Shown piece by piece: positions 1 to 7,687 of a stretch of DNA of 10,989 nucleotides; positions within the stretch are counted from its first letter, which is position 1; each line of letters begins with the position of its first letter. This DNA comes from CAYJLA01 sp964371305 (GTDB lineage: Bacteria; Bacillota_I; Bacilli_A; RFN20; CAG-826), in the NCBI GenBank assembly GCA_964371305.1, contig CAYJLA010000027.1, positions 1 through 10,989 of the forward strand, in the 5' to 3' direction. A model generated the notes under the pieces. That model was not told the origin of the DNA. It worked only from the letters and a program-made list of their open reading frames with translations, and did not search any database. Made by a program: the position numbers and the translations under genes.

Positions 1-147
1 GATGAAAATCTTCGTCGTTGTTTTATAAAAAAATATAAATTTATTTATCATGTTAATAAAAGTAATGAACAAATTATTATATTGAGAATACTTAATGAAA
101 GTGCAAATATAACTAAAGAGATGGAAAAATATTTTAAAATTGACTAA
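1..147 (+). CDS. Type II toxin, RelE/ParE superfamily (C-terminal part)
   Basis: Only the last 48 codons and a TAA stop are in the window; the start lies upstream of base 1. The frame reads DENLRRCFIKKYKFIYHVNK, then a strand IIILRIL, and ends in a short helix. This is the usual C-terminal half of the RelE/ParE fold: an Arg-rich turn, a Y-x(3)-Y strand, a turn, a hydrophobic strand followed by an N/H-E-S motif, and a closing helix. Members are ribosome-dependent mRNA interferases (RelE, YoeB) or gyrase inhibitors (ParE). The visible part does not tell these apart, and the catalytic centre cannot be judged without the missing half. An antitoxin gene would be expected just upstream, outside the window. 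The frame is intact to its stop. Family assignment is by pattern recognition on a short fragment. Confidence 0.72.
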   Translation, partial: DENLRRCFIKKYKFIYHVNKSNEQIIILRILNESANITKEMEKYFKID

Positions 148-230
148 TGCAATCTTCAATAATTTAGGCGATTATTTTTCTAATTATTTTAAAAAATAAA
201 AGTGTGATAATTAATGTATAATTGTCCTTT

Positions 231-256
231 TTGATAACTAGTATTTATGATATAAT
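231..256 (+). promoter_or_regulatory. Promoter of the pcrA operon (extended -10)
   Basis: A perfect TATAAT at 251-256 is preceded by TG at 248-249, giving an extended -10 element (TGnTATAAT). A TTGATA hexamer at 231-236 resembles a -35 box, but its 14-bp spacing is short, so the extended -10 probably carries most of the recognition. Transcription starting 6-8 bp after the -10 would begin at about 263-265, at or next to the pcrA ATG at 265. A second TATAAT at 217-222, directly preceded by TG, could be an alternative start giving a leader of about 35 bases. Confidence 0.62.
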
Positions 257-264
257 TTTTAAGT

Positions 265-2484
265 ATGGATTTTGGTATAAATTTTAAAAAAGAATTAAAT
301 GAAGAACAATATGAAGCAGTAACTTCTTCTGCTCAGTATTTAAGAATTATTGCTGGAGCTGGTAGTGGCAAGACAAGAGTTTTAACTTATAGATTTGCAT
401 ATTTGATTAGTGAAGAAATTGTAAGACCACATGAAATTCTTGCTTTTACTTTTACAAACAAAGTTGCAAAAGAGATGAAGCAAAGAGTTGTAAAACTTTT
501 AGGATTTGATACTCCACTTTATCTTTCTACATTTCATAGTTTTTGCGCAACATTTTTAAGAAAAGAAATTCCTGCATTGAATATGCCTAAAAACTTTTCT
601 ATAATTGATGACTCAGATACTGAATCATTAATTAAATCTATTTGTATTAAAGAAGAAGGACTTTCAAAAACTGACCCTATGGTAAAAAACGCAATTAATT
701 ACATCTATCATTGTAAGGGTAAAGGTTTATATCCAATAGATATAGTTGATAACAGTCGTACTACAACTGAAGAAACTTTTTTTAGAGTCTATAATAGATA
801 TGAAATACTTAAAAGAGAATCTAATTCCGTTGATTTCTCGGATTTAATTTTATACACCAGAATTATTTTAAAAGAATTTCCAGATATTAGACAGTATTGG
901 TGTAATAGATTTAAACACATTTTAGTAGATGAGTTTCAAGACACAGATAATATCCAAGATGAATTAATTAGGTTGCTTTCAACACCTGCAACTAATTTGT
1001 TTGTTGTTGGTGACCCTGATCAAACTATTTATAGTTGGAGAGGTGCCAACCAAAGTATAATTCTTGGATTCGGTTCTAAGTTTTCAAAAGTTGAAACAAT
1101 TGTGCTTAATAAAAACTATCGGTCAAATAAAAACATATTAGAAGCTGCAAATAATCTTATTGCATATAACAAAGAAAGATATGAAAAAGATTTGGTTGCT
1201 GTAAATGAGTCTGGTGAAAACATTGTTGTATACTCAGCAAAAAACAAATTTGATGAAGTAGATCATGTTATTAATGAAATAAAGAAAATAAAAGTAAAAG
1301 GAAGTCCGTACTGTGAATGCGCTATTTTGTATCGTAGTTCTTATCTATCACTTGAATTTGAAAAAGGATTATCGAAAAATGGAATTCCTTTTAGAATATA
1401 TGGCGGTACAAGATTCTTTCATAGAAAAGTAGTTAAAGAAGCATTAGCGTACTTTAAACTATTTATAAATGTAGATGACAATATTGCGTTTGAAAAAATA
1501 ATAAATACTCCATCTAGAAAAATGGGTGATTCTTCAATTGATAAGTTAAAGGCAGAAGCTAGTAGTCATAATTTATCTATGTTTAGATATGTTATGGATA
1601 TTGGAGTTTACGAAACTTCTCTTGGTAAGTTTCAAGTAGCGAAATTAACTGAACTTGCAGAAAACTTTATATCTATAAAAACTGAAATGGAAGATGAGTA
1701 TTGGCAGTATCCTGCTTTACTTAGAAGATTCTTACGATCAGTTGGATTTTATGAATATGTTGAAAATCTCGAAAATGGTAGTGATAAAGTCTTAGATGTC
1801 GAAGCTCTTATCGAAGACTTTGCAGAGTTTGCAAAAGACGGGGTAGATAACGCTTTTGAACAATGGATGGAAAATTGTGCTCTTTCTAGTGCTCAAGATG
1901 ATCAAGTTGAAGGTGATTTTATATCTCTTATGACTGTTCATACTGCTAAAGGATTAGAATATGACAATGTATTTATTGTTGGATTTAATGACGGCATATT
2001 TCCTTCATATCGTTCTGTTGAAGAAAATAATGGTATGGAAGAGGAAAGACGACTTGCCTATGTTGCCTTTACTCGCGCTAGAAAAAGATTATTTTTATCT
2101 TTCTCAAGTTATTCGTATTTTAAAAGTAGTGAATACATACAACTTGAAGTCTCAAAGTTTTTAAATGAAGCAAAACTTGAAATTCAAAAACCAATTGCGG
2201 TAAATAAAAATAATTTCACTGTTAATAATTATTCAAGTGAGTCATATCAAAATAAACCAAGAACATATGATACAAGTCATTTAAATAGAATCTCAATTAC
2301 TTTACCTAAATCTAATAATGCTGTAACTTGGCATGTCGGTGATCAATTAAGACATGATTCGTTTGGCTTAGGCGAAGTAAAAGAAGTTAGTGGTGAAATG
2401 ATACGTGTAGAATTTGCAGAACATGGATTAAAATTACTTATGGGTAATCATCCAAAAGTTCACAAGATAAATGGAGTTGCTTAG
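265..2484 (+). CDS. pcrA: ATP-dependent DNA helicase PcrA (UvrD/Rep family, SF1A)
   Basis: 3'-to-5' SF1A helicase that unwinds DNA using ATP, acting in nucleotide excision repair, plasmid replication and removal of protein roadblocks. The 739-residue length is typical. Visible motifs in order: Q-motif region LNEEQYEAV (11-19), Walker A AGAGSGKT (30-37), Walker B DEFQD (222-226), motif III GDPDQTIYSWRGA (249-261), motif IV LNKNYRS, motif V VHTAKGLEYDN (558-568) and motif VI YVAFTRAR with arginine finger R604. A Ser/Asn-rich linker (about 640-688) leads to a C-terminal Tudor-like module starting at W689 (VGDQLRHDSFGLGEV), the part that binds RNA polymerase in Bacillus PcrA. ATG 265 is the only usable start: an in-frame TAA lies 12 bases upstream and the next Met is beyond Walker A. 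No Shine-Dalgarno sequence precedes it, and the -10 box ends 8 bp before it, suggesting a leaderless or near-leaderless mRNA. First gene of the operon, 3 bp before ligA. Confidence 0.96.
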   Translation: MDFGINFKKELNEEQYEAVTSSAQYLRIIAGAGSGKTRVLTYRFAYLISEEIVRPHEILAFTFTNKVAKEMKQRVVKLLGFDTPLYLSTFHSFCATFLRKEIPALNMPKNFSIIDDSDTESLIKSICIKEEGLSKTDPMVKNAINYIYHCKGKGLYPIDIVDNSRTTTEETFFRVYNRYEILKRESNSVDFSDLILYTRIILKEFPDIRQYWCNRFKHILVDEFQDTDNIQDELIRLLSTPATNLFVVGDPDQTIYSWRGANQSIILGFGSKFSKVETIVLNKNYRSNKNILEAANNLIAYNKERYEKDLVAVNESGENIVVYSAKNKFDEVDHVINEIKKIKVKGSPYCECAILYRSSYLSLEFEKGLSKNGIPFRIYGGTRFFHRKVVKEALAYFKLFINVDDNIAFEKIINTPSRKMGDSSIDKLKAEASSHNLSMFRYVMDIGVYETSLGKFQVAKLTELAENFISIKTEMEDEYWQYPALLRRFLRSVGFYEYVENLENGSDKVLDVEALIEDFAEFAKDGVDNAFEQWMENCALSSAQDDQVEGDFISLMTVHTAKGLEYDNVFIVGFNDGIFPSYRSVEENNGMEEERRLAYVAFTRARKRLFLSFSSYSYFKSSEYIQLEVSKFLNEAKLEIQKPIAVNKNNFTVNNYSSESYQNKPRTYDTSHLNRISITLPKSNNAVTWHVGDQLRHDSFGLGEVKEVSGEMIRVEFAEHGLKLLMGNHPKVHKINGVA

Positions 2485-2487
2485 TGT

Positions 2488-4485
2488 ATGGATGCTTTAA
2501 ATAGAATTAATGAACTAAGAAAAATAATCGAAAGACATAATTATAATTATTATGTTTTAGATAATCCTTCTATTACAGATCAAGAATATGATGCACTTAT
2601 TAAAGAACTAATCTCTTTAGAAGAAAGTAATCCACAATATATTGATCCTCTTTCTCCTACTCAAAGAGTTGGAGGAAAAGTTTTAGATGAATTTGTTAAA
2701 GTTAAACATAAGTATGATATGCTTTCTCTTGCAAATGCATTTGATGAAAACGATTTAAGAGACTTCGATAGAAAAATTAAAGAAGTAGTAAATAAAGATA
2801 AAATTGAATATGTATGCGAGTTAAAAATTGATGGACTTGCTATTTCACTTGTATATAAAGATGGAAAACTTGATTATGCGGCGACACGTGGTGATGGTGT
2901 TTTTGGTGAAAATGTTACAAACAATGTTTTAACAATTATGTCAATACCAGCACTGATTGATGTTAAATTACCAATTGAAGTTAGAGGTGAAATATTTATT
3001 AGTAAGGAAGTTTTTACTTCACTAAATAAAGCAAGAGAAAAAAATGGAGAAGCATTGCTTGCTAATCCAAGAAACGCTGCTGCTGGTAGTATTAGACAAC
3101 TAGACTCAAAGGTAGCTGCAAGCAGAAAATTAGATGCATTATTATATTATTTTGTTAATGCACGTGAGTTAGGATTTGAAAAACATTCACATGCGCTTGA
3201 ATATATTAAGAATCTTGGGTTTAAAACAAATAAAGACAACAAGTTATGTAATGGTATAGATGAGGTTATTTCATTTGTAAAAGAGTATACAGAAAAAAGA
3301 CATGAATTAGCCTATGAAATTGATGGAATAGTTATTAAAGTTAATGACTTAACTATGTATGAAGAAATCGGATATACTGCAAAAACTCCTAAGTGGTCAA
3401 TTGCATATAAATTCCCTCCAGAAGAAGTAGTAACAAAACTAAATGATATTATTTTTACTGTTGGAAGAACTGGCAAGGTTACTCCAAATGCTGTACTTAC
3501 TCCTGTGCAAGTTGCAGGATCAATTGTGTCTAGAGCTACGTTACATAATGAAGACTTTGTTAATGAAAAACAACTTATGGTTGGAGATTATATTACTATT
3601 CGTAAAGCAGGAGATATTATTCCTGAAGTTGTTTCTGTTTTAAAAGAAAGAAGAGATGGTAGCGAACAAGAGTTTAAAATGATAACTCAGTGTCCTAAAT
3701 GTGGTTCAACTCTTGTTAAGGTTGACGCTATGCATTTTTGTCAAAATACATCATGTCCAGCTAGAATGGTGGAAGGTATAATTCATTTCTCTAGTAGAGA
3801 CGCTATGGAAATAGAGGGCATGGGCGAGAAGGTTTGTGAACAATTATTTTCGCTTGGTTACGTAAGTAATGTTGTTGATATATATTTATTAAGTCGATAC
3901 GAAGAAGATTTAAAACAACTTGATGGTTGGGGTGAACAATCTGTAAATAATCTCTTAAACGCTATTGAAAAATCTAAATCTAACTCATTAGAAAAGTTAT
4001 TGTTTGGTTTAGGCATTAAAGAAGTTGGTGCTAAAATGGCGAAAACATTGTCGAAAATATATAAATCAATCAATGTTTTAAAAGGTATTTCTTATGAGGA
4101 GCTTATTAATCTAAATGATATTGGACCTGTAGTTGCAAAAGCGATATATGAATATTTTAATGATGAAAAAAACTTGCAAATGTTAGATGAATTATCTAAT
4201 TTTGGTGTAAATATGGACTATATTAATGATTCTAATATTGAACAACATGACTTCTTTATTGGTAAAAAAGTTGTACTTACTGGTACATTAATAAACTATG
4301 GTAGAAAAGAAGCAACTAACTTACTTGAACAACTTGGGGCGCAGGTTATTAATAGTGTTTCTAAAAAAACAGATTTAATAGTTGCTGGTAGTGATGCAGG
4401 TAGCAAACTTGATAAGGGTCATCAACTTGGAATTGCAGTTATAAGTGAACAAGAATTAATAGATATAATTACTAAGGAGAAATAG
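2488..4485 (+). CDS. ligA: NAD-dependent DNA ligase LigA
   Basis: Seals nicks in duplex DNA using NAD+ as AMP donor; essential for joining Okazaki fragments and completing repair. At 665 residues it has the full bacterial architecture. Domain Ia begins at the N-terminus, with the HNYNYYVLDNPSITDQEYD segment that contacts NMN. The nucleotidyltransferase core has the KxDG motif with adenylated lysine K113 (ELKIDGLA). An OB fold (about 315-395) follows, then a four-cysteine zinc finger (C402, C405, C418, C423), helix-hairpin-helix repeats (about 430-575) and a C-terminal BRCT domain (about 588-662, GKKVVLTGTL). All key residues are present. The ATG lies 3 bases after the pcrA stop, with GGAG at 2473-2476 inside the pcrA end, 11 bases away. 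Placement right after pcrA is the common Bacillota order; only 2 bases separate it from gatC. Confidence 0.97.
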   Translation: MDALNRINELRKIIERHNYNYYVLDNPSITDQEYDALIKELISLEESNPQYIDPLSPTQRVGGKVLDEFVKVKHKYDMLSLANAFDENDLRDFDRKIKEVVNKDKIEYVCELKIDGLAISLVYKDGKLDYAATRGDGVFGENVTNNVLTIMSIPALIDVKLPIEVRGEIFISKEVFTSLNKAREKNGEALLANPRNAAAGSIRQLDSKVAASRKLDALLYYFVNARELGFEKHSHALEYIKNLGFKTNKDNKLCNGIDEVISFVKEYTEKRHELAYEIDGIVIKVNDLTMYEEIGYTAKTPKWSIAYKFPPEEVVTKLNDIIFTVGRTGKVTPNAVLTPVQVAGSIVSRATLHNEDFVNEKQLMVGDYITIRKAGDIIPEVVSVLKERRDGSEQEFKMITQCPKCGSTLVKVDAMHFCQNTSCPARMVEGIIHFSSRDAMEIEGMGEKVCEQLFSLGYVSNVVDIYLLSRYEEDLKQLDGWGEQSVNNLLNAIEKSKSNSLEKLLFGLGIKEVGAKMAKTLSKIYKSINVLKGISYEELINLNDIGPVVAKAIYEYFNDEKNLQMLDELSNFGVNMDYINDSNIEQHDFFIGKKVVLTGTLINYGRKEATNLLEQLGAQVINSVSKKTDLIVAGSDAGSKLDKGHQLGIAVISEQELIDIITKEK

Positions 4486-4487
4486 TT

Positions 4488-4781
4488 ATGAAATTAGTAG
4501 ATAAACAATTACTAAAACAATTAGCAAATGAACTCTTATTTGATATGAAAGAAGAAGAGTATGATACTTTGTTAAAAGAATTTGATACAATGTTATCGCA
4601 ACTTAAAAATATTAACTTTGTTGAGTTTGATAATGTAGAACCGATGTCTTTTGCATACATCAGTGACAATTCATATTTAAGAGAAGACGTTCCTGTAATA
4701 AGTTTAACTAAAGAAGAAGTATTAAGTAATGCTCCAAGCGTACAAGCTGGACAAATTAAAATTCCAAAGGTGGTAGAATAA
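4488..4781 (+). CDS. gatC: Asp-tRNA(Asn)/Glu-tRNA(Gln) amidotransferase subunit C
   Basis: Small structural subunit of the GatCAB complex; it wraps around GatA and GatB and stabilises GatA. The 97-residue length matches the family (about 95-100). The N-terminus is two helices (residues 1-40), followed by an extended chain with the conserved LREDVP segment and the C-terminal LSNAPSVQAGQIKIPKVVE, which corresponds to the family's L-x-NAP-x(4)-G-x(2)-K-V/I-P-KV-E ending. A good AAGGAG at 4474-4479, inside the end of ligA, is 8 bases before the ATG and fixes the start. The stop codon shares one base with the gatA start (TAATG at 4779-4783), so the two are probably translationally coupled. Sequence similarity is low in this family, but the ending and the gatA/gatB neighbours make the call firm. 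Confidence 0.93.
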   Translation: MKLVDKQLLKQLANELLFDMKEEEYDTLLKEFDTMLSQLKNINFVEFDNVEPMSFAYISDNSYLREDVPVISLTKEEVLSNAPSVQAGQIKIPKVVE

Positions 4782-6238
4782 TGAACTATTTAGATTTAAC
4801 CATTAAAGAGTTACACAACGAACTCGTAAAAAAGAATGTCACTCCTTTAGATCTAGTCAATGAGTCTATTAGGCGTGCAAAAGAAGATGATACTAATGCA
4901 TTTGAATATATTATGGAAAACGAAGCTATTGAAATGGCAAGAAAACTTACTGTTCCAGAAGTTGATAATTTATTATGGGGAATTCCATTTGCAATAAAAG
5001 ATAATTTTTCTACTAAGGGAGTAGTTACTACGGCCTCTAGTAATATATTAAAAGGCTACACACCCGTATATGATTCAACCGTTTATAAAAAACTTTTAGA
5101 GTTAAACGCTATACCAATAGGTAAAACAACTTTAGATGAACTTGCTATGGGTGGAAGTGGTTTAACTGGTCATTTAGGTGCCACATACAATCCATATGAT
5201 AAAACTAAGAAAAGAATTATTGCGGGATCAAGTTGTGGAAGTGCAAGTGTAACTGCAAGTTGTATTGTTCCTTTTGCAATAGGTAGTGATACAGGTGATT
5301 CAGTTAGAAGACCAGCATCTTATGCAGGACTAGTTGGAGTTAAACCTACTTGGGGACTAGTTTCAAGATATGGTTTATTCCCGTTTTGTCCTTCAATGGA
5401 TACAGTAGGATTTTTTACAAGAAGCGTGTTTGATGCAGGAATTGTTTTAAATGCTATAAGCGGATACGATTCACTTGATGCTACATCAATGAATAAAACT
5501 CAAGACGACTATATGGTAAGTCCTACTAATGAATTAAAAGGTAGGAAAATCGCAGTTGTTAAAGAAATCGTAGAATCAATAAGCGATGATGTTGTTAAGT
5601 TTAATTTCCAAAAAACTCTTCAATATATGAAAAGTTGCGGAGCAGAAATTAATTATGTTTCAATTGAAAAAGATATACTAAAAGCGGTTTTCCCAACTTA
5701 CTTTGTTATTACTTGTGCCGAAGCTACATCAAACAATGCTAATCTTGATGGTATTAAGTTTGGTTTAAGTAGTAAGGGGAATACATATATTGAAGTAATG
5801 AAAAATTCTAGAACTGAAGGTTTTGGAGAAATGATTAAAAGAAGATTCGTGTTCGGTAGTTATTCTTTAAATAAAGAAAACCAAGATGAAGTATTTTTAA
5901 AAGCTAAAAAGATAAGAAGAGTTATAGTGGACGCACTTAATTTAGTACTTAGAAGTAATGATGTGATTTATACTCCATCAACCCCTAGTATTGCACCGTT
6001 TATTGACGAAGAATTTGATAGACTGAGTGACGAATATTTAATCGCAGGCAATTATTTATGTGCTTCAAATTTTGGTGGCATGCCTGGAATATCTATTCCA
6101 ATAGGTTTTGATAAATCAATGCCATTTGGTGGGCATATAATGGGCAAGATATTTGATGATAAGCTAGTTCTTAACATTGCTAATGCATTAGAGCAATTTA
6201 CCGGCTTTTATAATCTTAGTTCAAAGGAGGTAAAATAA
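4781..6238 (+). CDS. gatA: Asp-tRNA(Asn)/Glu-tRNA(Gln) amidotransferase subunit A (glutaminase)
   Basis: Amidase-signature glutaminase of GatCAB; it releases ammonia from glutamine, which is channelled to GatB to amidate Glu-tRNA(Gln) or Asp-tRNA(Asn). 485 residues, the usual size. The Ser-cisSer-Lys triad can be assigned: K73 in IPFAIKDN, cis-Ser S150 in AGSSCGSA and nucleophile S174 in GSDTGDSVRRP. The 24-residue spacing between the serines matches the family. Two signature positions are unusual: the usual GGSSGGSA reads AGSSCGSA (148-155), and the usual TGGSIRQP reads TGDSVRRP, placing Asp173 beside the nucleophile. The following VGVKPTWGLVSRYG segment is standard GatA. From memory, TGDS-type variants occur in Mollicutes GatA; this was not checked. 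The SD is AAGGTGG at 4767-4773, 7 bases before the ATG. It overlaps gatC by 1 base and ends 2 bases before gatB. Confidence 0.95.
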   Translation: MNYLDLTIKELHNELVKKNVTPLDLVNESIRRAKEDDTNAFEYIMENEAIEMARKLTVPEVDNLLWGIPFAIKDNFSTKGVVTTASSNILKGYTPVYDSTVYKKLLELNAIPIGKTTLDELAMGGSGLTGHLGATYNPYDKTKKRIIAGSSCGSASVTASCIVPFAIGSDTGDSVRRPASYAGLVGVKPTWGLVSRYGLFPFCPSMDTVGFFTRSVFDAGIVLNAISGYDSLDATSMNKTQDDYMVSPTNELKGRKIAVVKEIVESISDDVVKFNFQKTLQYMKSCGAEINYVSIEKDILKAVFPTYFVITCAEATSNNANLDGIKFGLSSKGNTYIEVMKNSRTEGFGEMIKRRFVFGSYSLNKENQDEVFLKAKKIRRVIVDALNLVLRSNDVIYTPSTPSIAPFIDEEFDRLSDEYLIAGNYLCASNFGGMPGISIPIGFDKSMPFGGHIMGKIFDDKLVLNIANALEQFTGFYNLSSKEVK

Positions 6239-6240
6239 TT

Positions 6241-7671
6241 ATGAGTTATTATGTTACTATTGGACTAGAAATACATGTAGAGATGAAAACAGAATCTAAA
6301 ATGTTTTCTTCTGCTCCTGTAGAATATGGCGCACTTCCAAATACTCTTGTTTCCCCAGTTGATGTAGCATTTCCTGGAGTTTTACCAACTGTAAATAAAC
6401 AAGCCGTCATTAACGCGATTAGAGTTTGTAATGCCCTGCATATGGAGATTGATAATACACTACATTTTGATAGAAAAAACTATTTTTATCCTGACTTACC
6501 TAAGGGCTTTCAAATAACACAAGATAAAAGACCAATTGGTAAAAATGGATATATTGATTTAGAAGTTAACGGTGAAACTCATCGAGTTAATATTGAAAGA
6601 CTTCATCTTGAAGAAGATACATGTAAACAACTACATTACCCAGATTGTACATATTTAGATTATAATAGGGCTGGTATTCCTCTTATTGAAATAGTAACTA
6701 CTCCATGTGTACATAGTGTTGAAGTAGCTATGAAGTATGTAGAAGCTATTAGGGAAATAGTAGTATACGCAAATGTAAGTGATGGAAAAATGGAAGAGGG
6801 ATCACTTAGATGTGATGTTAACTTATCTCTTAATCACGGTGAAAATGATGCACTCGGAAATAAGGTTGAAGTTAAAAATATTAATTCAATTTCTAATATG
6901 GGTATAGCTGCTAATTATGAAATAAATAGACAAACTGAAATGTTAAATAATAATGAAACTATTATACAAGAAACAAGAAGATATGACGATAGTACTAAAT
7001 CAACTATTTCTATGAGAAGTAAAGTTAATGCTATTGATTATAGATATTTCAGTGAATGTAACATTATGCCTATTAAATTAAGTGATGCATTTATTAAAGA
7101 TGCAATAGGTACATGCCAAGAACTTGCAAGTAGTAAGCGCAATAGATATATAAATGAATACAAATTAAGTACTTATGATTGTGAGTTACTTTTACAAAAC
7201 AAAGATGTATCTGAGTACTTTGATGAATGCTGTAAATTGACTAAAAACTATAAGTCACTTGTAAACTGGATCATGGGAGATATTACTTCTTACTTAAATA
7301 GAGTAGGAGTTGATATTAAGAAATTTCCAATGAATAAGAAACAATTAATAGAAATAATTACTTTAATTGAAGATGGTAAAGTATCTAATACTCAAGGCAA
7401 GAAATTGTTTGAACATATGTTAAGTAGCGGAGATGATGTTGAAACTTCAAGAAAAACTCTTGGTATTGTTGATCAAGTTAATGATGAGAGTGCAATTTAT
7501 ACTTGGATAAATGAAGTCTTAGATGCAAACCCACAATCTATTCAAGACATTAAAGATGGCAAAGATAGAGCAATTGGTTTTTTAGTGGGTCAAGTAATGA
7601 AAAAATCTCAAGGAAAAGCAAATCCTGGAGTTACAAGTAAATTAATTATTGAAGAAATAAATAAAAGATAA
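6241..7671 (+). CDS. gatB: Asp-tRNA(Asn)/Glu-tRNA(Gln) amidotransferase subunit B
   Basis: Kinase/amidotransferase subunit of GatCAB: it phosphorylates the Glu or Asp carboxylate on the mischarged tRNA and replaces the phosphate with ammonia from GatA. 476 residues, the family's normal length. The N-terminal cradle domain opens with TIGLEIHVEM, giving E10 and H12. HLEEDT gives E125 and NRAGIPLIEIV gives E150; these match in number and context the metal- and ATP-site residues I recall from the S. aureus enzyme. EEGSLRCDVNLSL and VEVKNINS are further signature blocks. The C-terminal third (about 330-476) is the helical plus YqeY-like tRNA-binding tail, ending in GQVMKKSQGKANPG. The very strong AAAGGAGGT at 6223-6231, inside the end of gatA, sits 9 bases before the ATG. 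With gatC and gatA it makes a full operon-encoded complex, implying indirect synthesis of Gln-tRNA and/or Asn-tRNA. Confidence 0.97.
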   Translation: MSYYVTIGLEIHVEMKTESKMFSSAPVEYGALPNTLVSPVDVAFPGVLPTVNKQAVINAIRVCNALHMEIDNTLHFDRKNYFYPDLPKGFQITQDKRPIGKNGYIDLEVNGETHRVNIERLHLEEDTCKQLHYPDCTYLDYNRAGIPLIEIVTTPCVHSVEVAMKYVEAIREIVVYANVSDGKMEEGSLRCDVNLSLNHGENDALGNKVEVKNINSISNMGIAANYEINRQTEMLNNNETIIQETRRYDDSTKSTISMRSKVNAIDYRYFSECNIMPIKLSDAFIKDAIGTCQELASSKRNRYINEYKLSTYDCELLLQNKDVSEYFDECCKLTKNYKSLVNWIMGDITSYLNRVGVDIKKFPMNKKQLIEIITLIEDGKVSNTQGKKLFEHMLSSGDDVETSRKTLGIVDQVNDESAIYTWINEVLDANPQSIQDIKDGKDRAIGFLVGQVMKKSQGKANPGVTSKLIIEEINKR

Positions 7672-7687
7672 GGGAGGATTATTTATT

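Noticed and set aside
158..180. AATAAT, a 7-base loop, ATTATT, then TTTC: a possible terminator after the toxin gene
   Set aside because: The stem is six A-T pairs with no G-C pair and the T-run is short. Such matches are expected by chance in DNA this A/T-rich.
184..199. TTATTTT/AAAATAA inverted repeat upstream of pcrA as an operator or terminator
   Set aside because: Pure A/T with a 2-base loop and no flanking support; compatible with base composition alone.
1961..2164. Small open frame of 67 codons inside pcrA in another plus frame
   Set aside because: It lies wholly within the conserved motif V-VI coding region of pcrA, has no SD, and its product has no recognisable features.
3858..4073. 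Small minus-strand open frame inside ligA (71 codons), and a similar one at 4472-4669 over gatC
   Set aside because: Antisense shadows of well-supported genes, with no ribosome site or recognisable product.
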